Origin: Planctomycetota bacterium
GTDB taxonomy: Bacteria > Planctomycetota > Phycisphaerae > UBA1845 > PWPN01
Assembly (NCBI GenBank): GCA_016209665.1
Contig: JACQVT010000606.1
Span: 1-5,440, forward strand
Length of the DNA: 5,440 nt
Direction: 5' to 3'
Below are positions 1 through 5,389 of the stretch, piece by piece; position 1 is the first letter of the stretch; each line of letters starts with the position of its first letter. The notes beneath the pieces were generated by a model that worked only from the letters and a program-made list of their open reading frames with translations, did no database searches and had not been told where the DNA came from. Made by a program: the position numbers and the translations under genes.

Positions 1-24
1 CACCAGGTCCGTCGACGCTCTCAT
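1..24 (-). CDS. Possible 5' end of a further operon gene (partial)
   Basis: An ATG at 24-22 on the minus strand opens a frame that stays open to the window edge, reading MRASTDLV. It lies 39 nt after the stop of the activation-domain-like gene, a spacing suited to another gene of the same operon. The ATG is the last of five produced by the octamer repeat and the only one not closed by a stop after three codons. No Shine-Dalgarno is visible, and eight codons are too few to identify a product. The real start could lie beyond the window, or there may be no gene here. Confidence 0.25.
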
Positions 25-59
25 ACGTTCATACGTTCATACGTTCATACGTTCATACG
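21..59. repeat. 8-bp tandem repeat, TCATACGT x 4.9
   Basis: The unit TCATACGT occurs four times without a mismatch (21-28, 29-36, 37-44, 45-52), followed by seven bases of a fifth copy (53-59). The array fills most of the gap between the stop at 64-66 and the possible start at 24. Read on the minus strand, the unit gives ATGAACGT, so every copy carries an overlapping ATG/TGA, and each upstream ATG opens only M-N-V-stop. Because 8 is not a multiple of 3, gain or loss of a unit would change the spacing and register of these small start/stop units. This is a typical substrate for polymerase slippage. Confidence 0.95.
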
Positions 60-63
60 GTGC

Positions 64-771
64 TTACCGCCTCATGATACACGTCGTCAGATCGCACCAC
101 TGGCAGGGCACGCCGTGGGCCTCGACCTGCTCGCTGTTGCCGATGCCGATCAGGCCGGACACGCTCTTGATCGGCTGCATGATCATGGTCGGCAGCAGCC
201 GAACGCCGATGGCCTTGGCGTTGACGACGGCGAAGACGGAGATTTGTTCCTCGAGCGGCAGCCCGCAGTAGCCGGGGCTGAACGGTGGCGTGAGGGCCTC
301 GTCGGCCCCGGCCTCCTCGAAGTAAACCACATCGGCCAGGGCGTCGACCGCCGCGTCCGCGGCCGCCGACCCCACCGCGTTGAGGACGTACCCTTCGAGG
401 CGGGCCCCCGCCCGCAGCCGCTGGTCCGCCAGCCGCTCGATCTCGTCGCCCACCGTGACGACGAAGGCCGCCACCCGCGTCGCCGGCCTGAGGAAACCCG
501 CGATCGGGCCGCGAACGGGAGGATAACTGCCCAGGGCCAGCTCGGTGTCGGTCATCCGCGTCACTGGATGCACGCGGTACGTGCCGCGGGCGTGGATGCG
601 CGGCCGCGTCTCCTCGATGAGCCGCTCGACGAGGGCCTGATGTTCCGGCCGGACCCGGGTCTGCTTTCCGCAACCCATCATGCGGAGAACCTCGTCGGGC
701 TCGACGCGAACGTCGAGATCGACGACGCGGCCCGATGAGCCACTCATCGCTGGGAGACCCGCACCTGTCAT
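64..771 (-). CDS. Stand-alone MetH reactivation (activation) domain-like protein
   Basis: This 235-aa protein resembles the C-terminal activation domain of B12-dependent methionine synthase, which binds SAM and reductively remethylates cob(II)alamin. Visible signatures are TVGDEIE (about 106-112), F-S-P-G-Y (164-168) followed by LPLEEQ, then IGVRLLPT-M-I-M-QPIKSVSGLIGIG (about 188-211). The family usually has Arg at the position of Pro163, just before F-S-P-G-Y. In MetH this Arg contacts SAM, so SAM binding is uncertain here. The C-terminus has a C-x2-C-x4-C cluster (C223, C226, C231) that could bind a metal or Fe-S cluster. The ATG at 771 was chosen because it lies 11 nt after the upstream stop. 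A second ATG at 747 gives 227 aa and is equally possible, and neither has a clear Shine-Dalgarno. The open frame extends to 861, but that part overlaps the URO-D gene. Its place after the corrinoid protein and methyltransferase suggests it maintains that corrinoid (inference). Confidence 0.85.
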   Translation of the reverse strand: MTGAGLPAMSGSSGRVVDLDVRVEPDEVLRMMGCGKQTRVRPEHQALVERLIEETRPRIHARGTYRVHPVTRMTDTELALGSYPPVRGPIAGFLRPATRVAAFVVTVGDEIERLADQRLRAGARLEGYVLNAVGSAAADAAVDALADVVYFEEAGADEALTPPFSPGYCGLPLEEQISVFAVVNAKAIGVRLLPTMIMQPIKSVSGLIGIGNSEQVEAHGVPCQWCDLTTCIMRR

Positions 772-782
772 GGAAAGAACAA

Positions 783-1940
783 CTACGTTAGGCGGCACGC
801 ACGCCCGGCCTCGATCATGGCCTTCACGTTCTCCAGTGGAGAGAACGAGTCCACCTCGCACCCCGGCATCACGCAGGCGGTGGTGTGGGGGATGGTCGCG
901 TCGATGAACTCACGGACCATCCGCCTCACTTCCGCGGGGCGGCCGTGACAAGCCAACTGCGTCGTTGGCGAGTTCATGGCACACTGCTTACCGCCGAGAA
1001 GCCTGGCGACCTGCTCGAACCACTGGGGCCATGAAAGGTCCTGCCCGTAATAAGGCATATCGTACTGGATGCCTTTGACGCCGGGCAGGTCACGGATCAA
1101 TTCTAGCGCGCGGGGCAGGTTCCGGCCACAATGGTGCCAAAAAACGTAGGGGAAGATCTGCGTGGCCTTCTCCGCGAAGACGCGGTCCACGCCGGCGAAC
1201 CGGGCCAGGTGCTTGGGCCCCCAGGTCCGGGCCCCGCCGAACAGGCAGCAGAAGGTTCCCCCGTTCCCGGCCGCGAACTGGCGGTAGAACTCCAGGGCCT
1301 CTAAGCGCTCCTGGAGACACAAGTTCAGATAATGTTGGGTCTTCTCGGGCTCGGTGACCATCCACCGCTGGAAGTTCTGGACCTCGACGATCGTCTCGGC
1401 GTAGTTCGTCGGGGTGGCGATGCCGACGATGATCGGCACCTGGCGGTCCATCCTCTCCTGGAACTCCAGCAACTGGAGCATGTGCGGGGTGTAGTGGGTG
1501 ACCGGCCGCGAGCCGTCCAGGTGCTTCTCGAACGCCCGTGTCTCGTACATCTCGATCGCCTCGTCCAGCGTGCGGGCGATCGGCTTGAACATCAGGTAAT
1601 CCTTCTCGCCGCGATGGATGAAGTGCTCGGCCCGACGCTCGGCCGGGATGAAGTTCTCAATCTGGTGGCTGATGTCCACGTACATCCAGATCGCGTCCAG
1701 CCGCAGGTCGGCCCAGGTCTTGATGCAGGCATCGGTGGTCTTGTCGACGTCGTGGTAGATCTCGCGGTGTGAGTAGCCGGCGTAGGTAATCTGCCAGTAG
1801 TCCAGCTCCGGGGCCACCGGCACGTAGTCCGTCTGCTTCAGGTCCATCGCCCCGGCGAGCCGCTCCCAGTGCGTCATCTCCCCGATCGGCGGCAATTTCC
1901 CCTTGAGCCGGCCCACCCATTCATCCACGATCTGGCTCAT
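783..1940 (-). CDS. URO-D superfamily corrinoid methyltransferase
   Basis: A 385-aa protein of the uroporphyrinogen decarboxylase superfamily, in the branch that includes the methylcobamide methyltransferases MtaA/MtbA and the URO-D half of chloromethane methyltransferase CmuA. These are TIM barrels that move a methyl group between corrinoid cobalt and a thiol or other substrate, using zinc bound by H-x-C...C. The candidate ligands are present: H269-H270-C271 in FWHHCGRN, and C361 in MPGCEVDSFSPLENVKAM, the usual C-terminal segment of the family. The length is close to normal and the ends look complete. The neighbouring corrinoid gene ends only 6 nt upstream, so this is very probably its methyltransferase partner. 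It could act as the substrate-side enzyme (methyl donor to corrinoid) or the acceptor-side enzyme; the sequence does not decide. Haem-pathway HemE activity is unlikely given the zinc motif and context. The cytosolic location is inferred from the absence of a signal peptide. Confidence 0.9.
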   Translation of the reverse strand: MSQIVDEWVGRLKGKLPPIGEMTHWERLAGAMDLKQTDYVPVAPELDYWQITYAGYSHREIYHDVDKTTDACIKTWADLRLDAIWMYVDISHQIENFIPAERRAEHFIHRGEKDYLMFKPIARTLDEAIEMYETRAFEKHLDGSRPVTHYTPHMLQLLEFQERMDRQVPIIVGIATPTNYAETIVEVQNFQRWMVTEPEKTQHYLNLCLQERLEALEFYRQFAAGNGGTFCCLFGGARTWGPKHLARFAGVDRVFAEKATQIFPYVFWHHCGRNLPRALELIRDLPGVKGIQYDMPYYGQDLSWPQWFEQVARLLGGKQCAMNSPTTQLACHGRPAEVRRMVREFIDATIPHTTACVMPGCEVDSFSPLENVKAMIEAGRACRLT

Positions 1941-1953
1941 GATTCCTCACTCC
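1941..1953 (-). promoter_or_regulatory. Shine-Dalgarno of the URO-D gene, overlapping the previous stop
   Basis: On the minus strand the bases GGAGTGAGG (1953-1945) precede the ATG at 1940 by 4 nt. The final GAGG overlaps the TGA stop (1949-1947) of the corrinoid gene. This layout is typical of translational coupling and would keep the corrinoid protein and methyltransferase in matched amounts. It also supports the chosen start at 1940. Confidence 0.65.
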
Positions 1954-2597
1954 ACGCCCAGGAGCCGCCTGATCTTCTCCACGCCCTTCCAGGCGTCGTC
2001 GCTGGCGTCGTCGGCGCCCATGCGTCGGGCCGCCTCGGCGTCCACCGCCGGCCCGCCGCAGATGATCTTCACGCGCTCCCGCAGGCCCGCCTTGGTGATC
2101 GCTTCCACCGTTGCCTTCGTGTGCATGAACGTCGACGTCATGTAGGTGCCCAGGCCCACGATTTGCGGGTGGTGCTTGCGGATGCCCTCGACGAAAGCCT
2201 CGTCGGTGAGGTCCTCGCCCAGGTCGATCACCCTTAGCCCGCTGGCCTCGAACACGGGCATGGCCACCTGTTTGCCCACGGTGTGCACGTCGCCGTGGAT
2301 GTTCCCCATGATGACCGTGCCCAGGACGTGGTCGTCCTTGTCGGCCCGCAAGAGCGGCCGCACGACCGCCAGCCCGGCGAAATACACGTCGCAGGCCACC
2401 AGCACCTCGGGCATGAACATCTCGCCGCTGTTGAACTTCTTGCCTACCTCGCGCATACCGGCCGACAGGCCCTGGGTCAGCACCTTGGCCGGGGCGAGCC
2501 CCCCGTCCAGCGCCGCCTGTACGCGCGGCACCACGCCACTCAGGTCCAGTTCCTCCACCGCCGCTGATAACTGCCTCAGGATGTCTGATTCGCTCAT
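1947..2597 (-). CDS. Corrinoid (B12-binding) methyl-carrier protein
   Basis: A 216-aa protein of the MtaC/MtbC/MtvC type, equal in plan to the two cobalamin-binding modules of MetH. Residues 1-88 form the helical cap (KKFNSGEMFMPEVLVACD is characteristic). Residues about 90-216 form the Rossmann-like B12 domain. D103-x-H105-x2-G108 is the lower-ligand motif, with His105 expected to coordinate cobalt. G181-G182 is the third motif. Spacing is canonical (41 residues, then 28), but the middle S-x-L motif reads G150-T151-Y152. The protein carries the methyl group between methyltransferases and would be cytosolic. A GAGG Shine-Dalgarno (2610-2607) sits 9 nt before the ATG. It is 46 nt downstream of the transporter and 6 nt upstream of the URO-D gene, so all are probably co-transcribed. 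The exact methyl donor is unknown. Confidence 0.95.
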   Translation of the reverse strand: MSESDILRQLSAAVEELDLSGVVPRVQAALDGGLAPAKVLTQGLSAGMREVGKKFNSGEMFMPEVLVACDVYFAGLAVVRPLLRADKDDHVLGTVIMGNIHGDVHTVGKQVAMPVFEASGLRVIDLGEDLTDEAFVEGIRKHHPQIVGLGTYMTSTFMHTKATVEAITKAGLRERVKIICGGPAVDAEAARRMGADDASDDAWKGVEKIRRLLGVE

Positions 2598-2606
2598 CTG
2601 CGTGAA

Positions 2607-2610
2607 CCTC
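2607..2610 (-). promoter_or_regulatory. Shine-Dalgarno of the corrinoid protein gene
   Basis: GAGG on the minus strand lies 9 nt upstream of the ATG at 2597, an acceptable spacing that supports this start. It is within the 46-nt gap after the transporter stop. Confidence 0.5.
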
Positions 2611-2643
2611 GTTGCTGTCCGAACCCGCCGCGACCGCCGGACC

Positions 2644-4401
2644 TCAGTCCTCCGGCAGGGGTTGACCCTTGGTCTCCGGCGCGAACACCACCACGACCAG
2701 TCCCACCAGGTAGATGAAAATCATCAGGAACGATCCGTAACGGATCGCCAGTTCCGCGTTGTTCACCGCCGAGGGCAGTAGCGGCAACGACAGCGTGCCG
2801 GCCATGAACATGCCCTTCAGTCCGGCCTTGATCTTCGGCGCCAGGGCGGCCAGGAACCGTCCGACATTGTAGCAGAAACCCACGCCCGTCGACCGCAGCC
2901 GGGTCGGGAAGAGTTCGGGGAAGTAGATCGCGTAACCCCCGAACGGCCCCAGCGTCACGAAGCCCACGAGCGGGGCGAGGATGTAGGCCTCGAGGATCGT
3001 ATGGGCGAACAGGAACGTGTAGGCCACGACGACGAAGGCGGCCAGGAAGAACAGCGCGAAGGCCGGCCGGCGGCCCACCCGCAGCGACAGTAGGGTAAAC
3101 GCCGAGATGCCGAAGAATGCCCCGAACTGCTGCAAGAAGAACGCCCAGGACACGAACGTGTCGCGTCGTTCCAGGGAGTAGGTCTTGGCGATGATGCGGT
3201 TCAACTCCGGCGTGAAGAAGGCGACGCCCCACAGCCCGCCCACGCCGACCACGCCGAGCAGCAGCCCGATGATGGCCCTCGATCGCCAGCGATGGTCCCC
3301 CAGCAGGCCGAGGTAGGAGGACTTTTTCGTCGTGATCCCCTGAGCCCGTTCCGCCAGCCATTTGGCCCGGGCCTGCTTCCACTTCTGGGGCTCCTTGAGC
3401 TTAAGAAAGACGAGCACCGCGACCAACCCCGGGACCGCCCCCACCGCGAACAGCCAACGCCAACCCAACACGGGCAGGATGAGGGCCGAGAGCACCGCGG
3501 CGGTCATGTTCCCCGCCGCGGACAACGCTTGCAGGGTTCCCAGGGCCGCCGGCCGCGAACGGTCCGGCATCGACTCGGCGACCAACGCCGCCCCGGCGGC
3601 GAACTCCCCGCCCACGCCCAGGGCGGTCAGGAACCGCATGACGTTGAACCAGGTCTCGTCGTGCGCCAGTCCGTTGAGGCCGGTGAACACCGCGTAGGTC
3701 AGAATCGTCAGAGCCATGGTCTTCGCCCGGCCCAGGGAGTCGCCGATCCATCCGAAGAACAGCCCGCCGATCGCCCAACCCATCACGAAAATCATCGTCG
3801 AGTCGTCGCCGGCCCGATCGGTCCGGGTCTTCGCAATCTCCTGGCCGAGGTGGTGGGCAAGGATCGATTCGGGCACCGCGGCCGTGTCGTCCAGCAGCCG
3901 GTCCACCGCCTCCGTCGACAACGCCGACCGGTCGACCAGGGCTTGCAGCGCCGCCCGGTCGTAACTCTCCGCCCGAGCGTTGACTTCGACCAGCTTCGCG
4001 ACGCCCATCTCGATGAAGCGGGGAGCGAGGATCTCGGCCCCGATCGCCGACGCCACGTCTTTGCGCGTGACTTTCGCGCGGGGTTGGCCGTGGCTGTCGA
4101 ATTGCAGCTTCTGTTTCTGTTCCGCCGTCAGCAGACCGTCGGCCACCAGACTCTCCAGGTCCGCGGGCGTGTACGTGGTCTTGACCCGATCGCCCAGCTT
4201 CGCCAGCCCCGGGCCGACAGGGTCGAACTTCAGCACGTCCTGCATGGCCGGGCCGCGGCCCAGGTTGAAGAACTGCTGGTCCATCGTGTCGAACATCCAG
4301 CCCATCGACGCGATGATCAGCACCCACCATTGGTAGCGGCTGAGGCCGCGGTACCAGGGTATCGAGGTCCCCGACGACAACTGCGGATCCGCTTGGGCCA
4401 T
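2644..4401 (-). CDS. MFS transporter with large TM1-TM2 insert
   Basis: A 585-aa major facilitator protein, far longer than the usual 400-460 aa. Twelve hydrophobic segments can be placed, at about 24-47, 203-220, 228-245, 252-275, 291-311, 314-334, 375-397, 415-437, 445-465, 470-493, 505-535 and 551-574. Family marks are GWMFDTMD in TM1, motif A GWIGDSLGRAK (217-227), RFLTALGVGGEFAAG (257-270), ELFPTRLRSTGVGF (496-509) and PETKG (575-579). These point to the aromatic-acid, metabolite or sugar proton-symporter branches. The excess length is a hydrophilic, helix-rich stretch at about 51-200 between TM1 and TM2, expected outside the membrane. It contains a duplicated segment (77-99 and 147-169). 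The gene heads the corrinoid methyltransferase operon, so import of its methylated substrate is the natural inference; export is not excluded. No Shine-Dalgarno is seen before the ATG at 4401, which was chosen because TM1 follows after about 23 residues. Confidence 0.9.
   Translation of the reverse strand: MAQADPQLSSGTSIPWYRGLSRYQWWVLIIASMGWMFDTMDQQFFNLGRGPAMQDVLKFDPVGPGLAKLGDRVKTTYTPADLESLVADGLLTAEQKQKLQFDSHGQPRAKVTRKDVASAIGAEILAPRFIEMGVAKLVEVNARAESYDRAALQALVDRSALSTEAVDRLLDDTAAVPESILAHHLGQEIAKTRTDRAGDDSTMIFVMGWAIGGLFFGWIGDSLGRAKTMALTILTYAVFTGLNGLAHDETWFNVMRFLTALGVGGEFAAGAALVAESMPDRSRPAALGTLQALSAAGNMTAAVLSALILPVLGWRWLFAVGAVPGLVAVLVFLKLKEPQKWKQARAKWLAERAQGITTKKSSYLGLLGDHRWRSRAIIGLLLGVVGVGGLWGVAFFTPELNRIIAKTYSLERRDTFVSWAFFLQQFGAFFGISAFTLLSLRVGRRPAFALFFLAAFVVVAYTFLFAHTILEAYILAPLVGFVTLGPFGGYAIYFPELFPTRLRSTGVGFCYNVGRFLAALAPKIKAGLKGMFMAGTLSLPLLPSAVNNAELAIRYGSFLMIFIYLVGLVVVVFAPETKGQPLPED
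3802..4251 (-). other. Soluble insert domain of the MFS transporter
   Basis: This segment encodes residues 51-200, the part with no counterpart in ordinary MFS proteins. It is charged, lacks cysteine and has no membrane segment. It contains two related stretches exactly 70 residues apart (Y77 to L99 at 4173-4105, Y147 to L169 at 3963-3895) sharing Y-x2-A-x-L-x2-L-V-x4-L-x2-E-x4-L. With the usual N-in topology it would lie on the outer face of the membrane. A function in substrate capture or partner binding is a guess. Confidence 0.75.
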
Positions 4402-4465
4402 GGGTCAGCACACGGGTTGGGGGAACGGGACATCGTCCGGCGATCCCTACCACCGGATCAGAAGG

Positions 4466-4495
4466 ATGTTAGTGGAAACAGCGACGGGCGTCCAA
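4466..4495 (-). promoter_or_regulatory. Weak candidate sigma-70-like promoter for the transporter operon
   Basis: On the minus strand TTGGAC (4495-4490) and TAACAT (4471-4466) are separated by 18 nt and lie about 65 nt before the transporter ATG. The match to consensus is poor (3/6 and 4/6), so this is only a position to test. It is the least GC-rich patch of the gap, and the preceding gene's transcript may end in the palindromic element. Confidence 0.2.
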
Positions 4496-4538
4496 CCTGG
4501 GGAGCGGCGGCCCCACCGCAACGGCGTGGGAAGGCATT

Positions 4539-4563
4539 GTGGCACAGCCGCCCCCGGCTGTGC
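4539..4563. repeat. Hairpin copy 1 of the palindromic pair
   Basis: A perfect 9-bp stem GCACAGCCG / CGGCTGTGC (4542-4550 with 4555-4563) encloses the loop CCCC. The copy begins GTGGCACAGCCGCC. No T-tract follows on either strand, so it is not a classic intrinsic terminator, though it could still slow transcription or protect the upstream mRNA end. Confidence 0.85.
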
Positions 4564-4587
4564 ATCGACTGCGCATCTACGCCCCAG

Positions 4588-4614
4588 TCACCCAGCCGAG
4601 GGCGGCTGGGCCAC
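4588..4614. repeat. Hairpin copy 2, inverted relative to copy 1
   Basis: An 8-bp perfect stem CCCAGCCG / CGGCTGGG (4591-4598 with 4603-4610) has a 4-nt loop. On the minus strand it begins GTGGCCCAGCCGCCCTC, matching copy 1 (plus strand from 4539) at 15 of 17 positions. The change of A to C in one arm is matched by T to G in the other, so the stem is preserved. Confidence 0.85.
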
Positions 4615-4664
4615 AAGTTGGCCAGCAACCCTTGCCACACCCCCACCGCAAGAGGAGCAGGCTG

Positions 4665-5378
4665 CTAACGGGCGATCGACGCGGCCAGCCGGTCGGCGTG
4701 GGCAGCCAGGACCAACTCGACGATCTGCCGGGTCGAGAACCGCTCGATGTTGACGAGCAGATCGAACCGCATGGGGTCGGTGGCATCCACGTGGAAGTGG
4801 TGCCGGATGAACCCGTGGCGCTCGGCCTCGATCCGGGCGACCTCGGCCCGGGCCTTCTCCAGCGAGATCGCGCCGCGCTGAGCGAAGTTGCGAGCGCAGT
4901 AATCCATGGAGGCGATCAGTTTGACCCGCAGGCCCTTCGTGCGCGGCAGGATCAGGTCCGCCGACCGCCCGACGAACACCGCCGGTCCCTGGCGGGCAAG
5001 GCACAACACCGTCTCCACCAGCCGATGGAAGTAATCGTTCTTGCGGAATGAACTCTCCGCGAGGCAGCGCACCGTCACCTCCAGCCAGCCCAGATCGCGC
5101 TCGTCCATCGTGCGGTAGAGGGCGGCCCGCGTCTGGTCGTCGTGGGCCATGGTGGTGAGAAGTTCGCGGTCAAACACCGGCCAGCCGAGTTCCCGCCCCA
5201 GGGCCGCCGCCACGTCGTTGCCGCCGGCCCCCACGATGTTCGCGAGGGTGATGAAGTCCGCCACCTCCTGTCGCCCGTCGCACTCCGGGTGCTGTCCGCG
5301 GGCGATCTCCCAGTTGCGCATCTGCTTTTCGACGAAACGAGAGAGGTTCGACTCGCGGGAAATGGTCTTGGCGGCCAT
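4665..5378 (-). CDS. Cytidylate kinase-like family protein
   Basis: A 237-aa protein resembling the cytidylate-kinase-like P-loop family (PF13189 type), not the housekeeping Cmk. Signatures are ITLANIVGAGGNDVAAALGR (43-62), where the family normally has I-S-R-E-x-G-S-G-G, then WPVFDRELL (66-74), VFVGRSADLILP (134-145) and a lid-like region with RVKLIASMDYCARNFAQR (151-168), followed by IEAERHGFIRHHF and FDLLVNIERFS near the end. About 40 residues precede the P-loop strand. Family members are presumed nucleotide or small-molecule kinases, but the true substrate is generally unknown. The Lys-Ser/Thr of a standard Walker A is absent, as in the family, and the I-S-R-E is degraded to L-A-N-I here, so activity is uncertain. 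The start is well supported by GGAGGAG. It is separated from the methyl-transfer operon by the repeat element and may be independent of it. Confidence 0.85.
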   Translation of the reverse strand: MAAKTISRESNLSRFVEKQMRNWEIARGQHPECDGRQEVADFITLANIVGAGGNDVAAALGRELGWPVFDRELLTTMAHDDQTRAALYRTMDERDLGWLEVTVRCLAESSFRKNDYFHRLVETVLCLARQGPAVFVGRSADLILPRTKGLRVKLIASMDYCARNFAQRGAISLEKARAEVARIEAERHGFIRHHFHVDATDPMRFDLLVNIERFSTRQIVELVLAAHADRLAASIAR

Positions 5379-5382
5379 AGTG

Positions 5383-5389
5383 CTCCTCC
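5383..5389 (-). promoter_or_regulatory. Strong Shine-Dalgarno of the kinase-like gene
   Basis: GGAGGAG on the minus strand ends 4 nt before the ATG at 5378. It is the best ribosome-binding site in the window and fixes this start. The remaining bases to the window edge (5390-5440) show no recognisable gene or promoter. Confidence 0.75.

Larger units (their letters stand above)
4511..4651. mobile_element. MITE/REP-like inverted-repeat element with flanking direct repeats
   Basis: The 11-mer CCCCACCGCAA occurs at 4511-4521 and again, in the same orientation, at 4641-4651. The 119 bp between them form an imperfect inverted repeat. GTGGGAAGG (4526-4534) faces GTGGCAAGG on the other strand (4638-4630), and each arm then carries a hairpin copy in opposite orientation. 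There is no coding capacity. The arrangement resembles a non-autonomous element with a target duplication or a REP doublet; which of these cannot be told from one copy. Confidence 0.5.
4402..4664. other. 263-bp intergenic region with palindromic element
   Basis: This is the longest non-coding stretch in the window, between the kinase-like stop and the transporter start. The part nearest the kinase gene is occupied by the inverted-repeat element bounded by 11-bp direct repeats. The part nearest the transporter (about 4402-4500) is the plausible place for the operon promoter and leader. A 62-codon frame inside it (4646-4458, minus) resembles no protein I know and looks like chance translation of repeats. 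Confidence 0.7.

Noticed and set aside
6..15. Ten-base match GGTCCGTCGA at both ends of the window (also 5417-5426)
   Set aside because: A short GC-rich match with no extended similarity; easily expected by chance and no attachment-site features accompany it.
21..59. Tandem octamer as a CRISPR or iteron array
   Set aside because: There are no spacers between units, and an 8-bp unit without an AT-rich region or a replication gene nearby does not support an origin.
53..738. Overlapping frames on both strands over the activation-like gene
   Set aside because: They are low-complexity Arg/Gly/Ala products of alternative frames, whereas the 771-64 frame carries clear family motifs.
772..861. N-terminal extension of the activation-like gene to an ATG at 861
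   Set aside because: It would overlap the conserved C-terminus of the URO-D gene by about 80 nt and adds no family-like sequence; the ATGs at 771 or 747 fit the domain start.
4539..4614. Hairpins as intrinsic terminators
   Set aside because: The stems are strong but no run of T follows on either strand, so Rho-independent termination is not supported by the sequence.
4458..4646. 62-codon minus-strand frame in the intergenic gap
   Set aside because: It is made largely of the hairpin repeats, has no Shine-Dalgarno and resembles no known protein.
3292..4668. Plus-strand open frame of 458 codons
   Set aside because: It is the antisense of the transporter gene, is rich in Arg, Gln, His and Pro, has no recognisable motif, and also runs across the repeat element. 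This is typical of GC-rich shadow frames.
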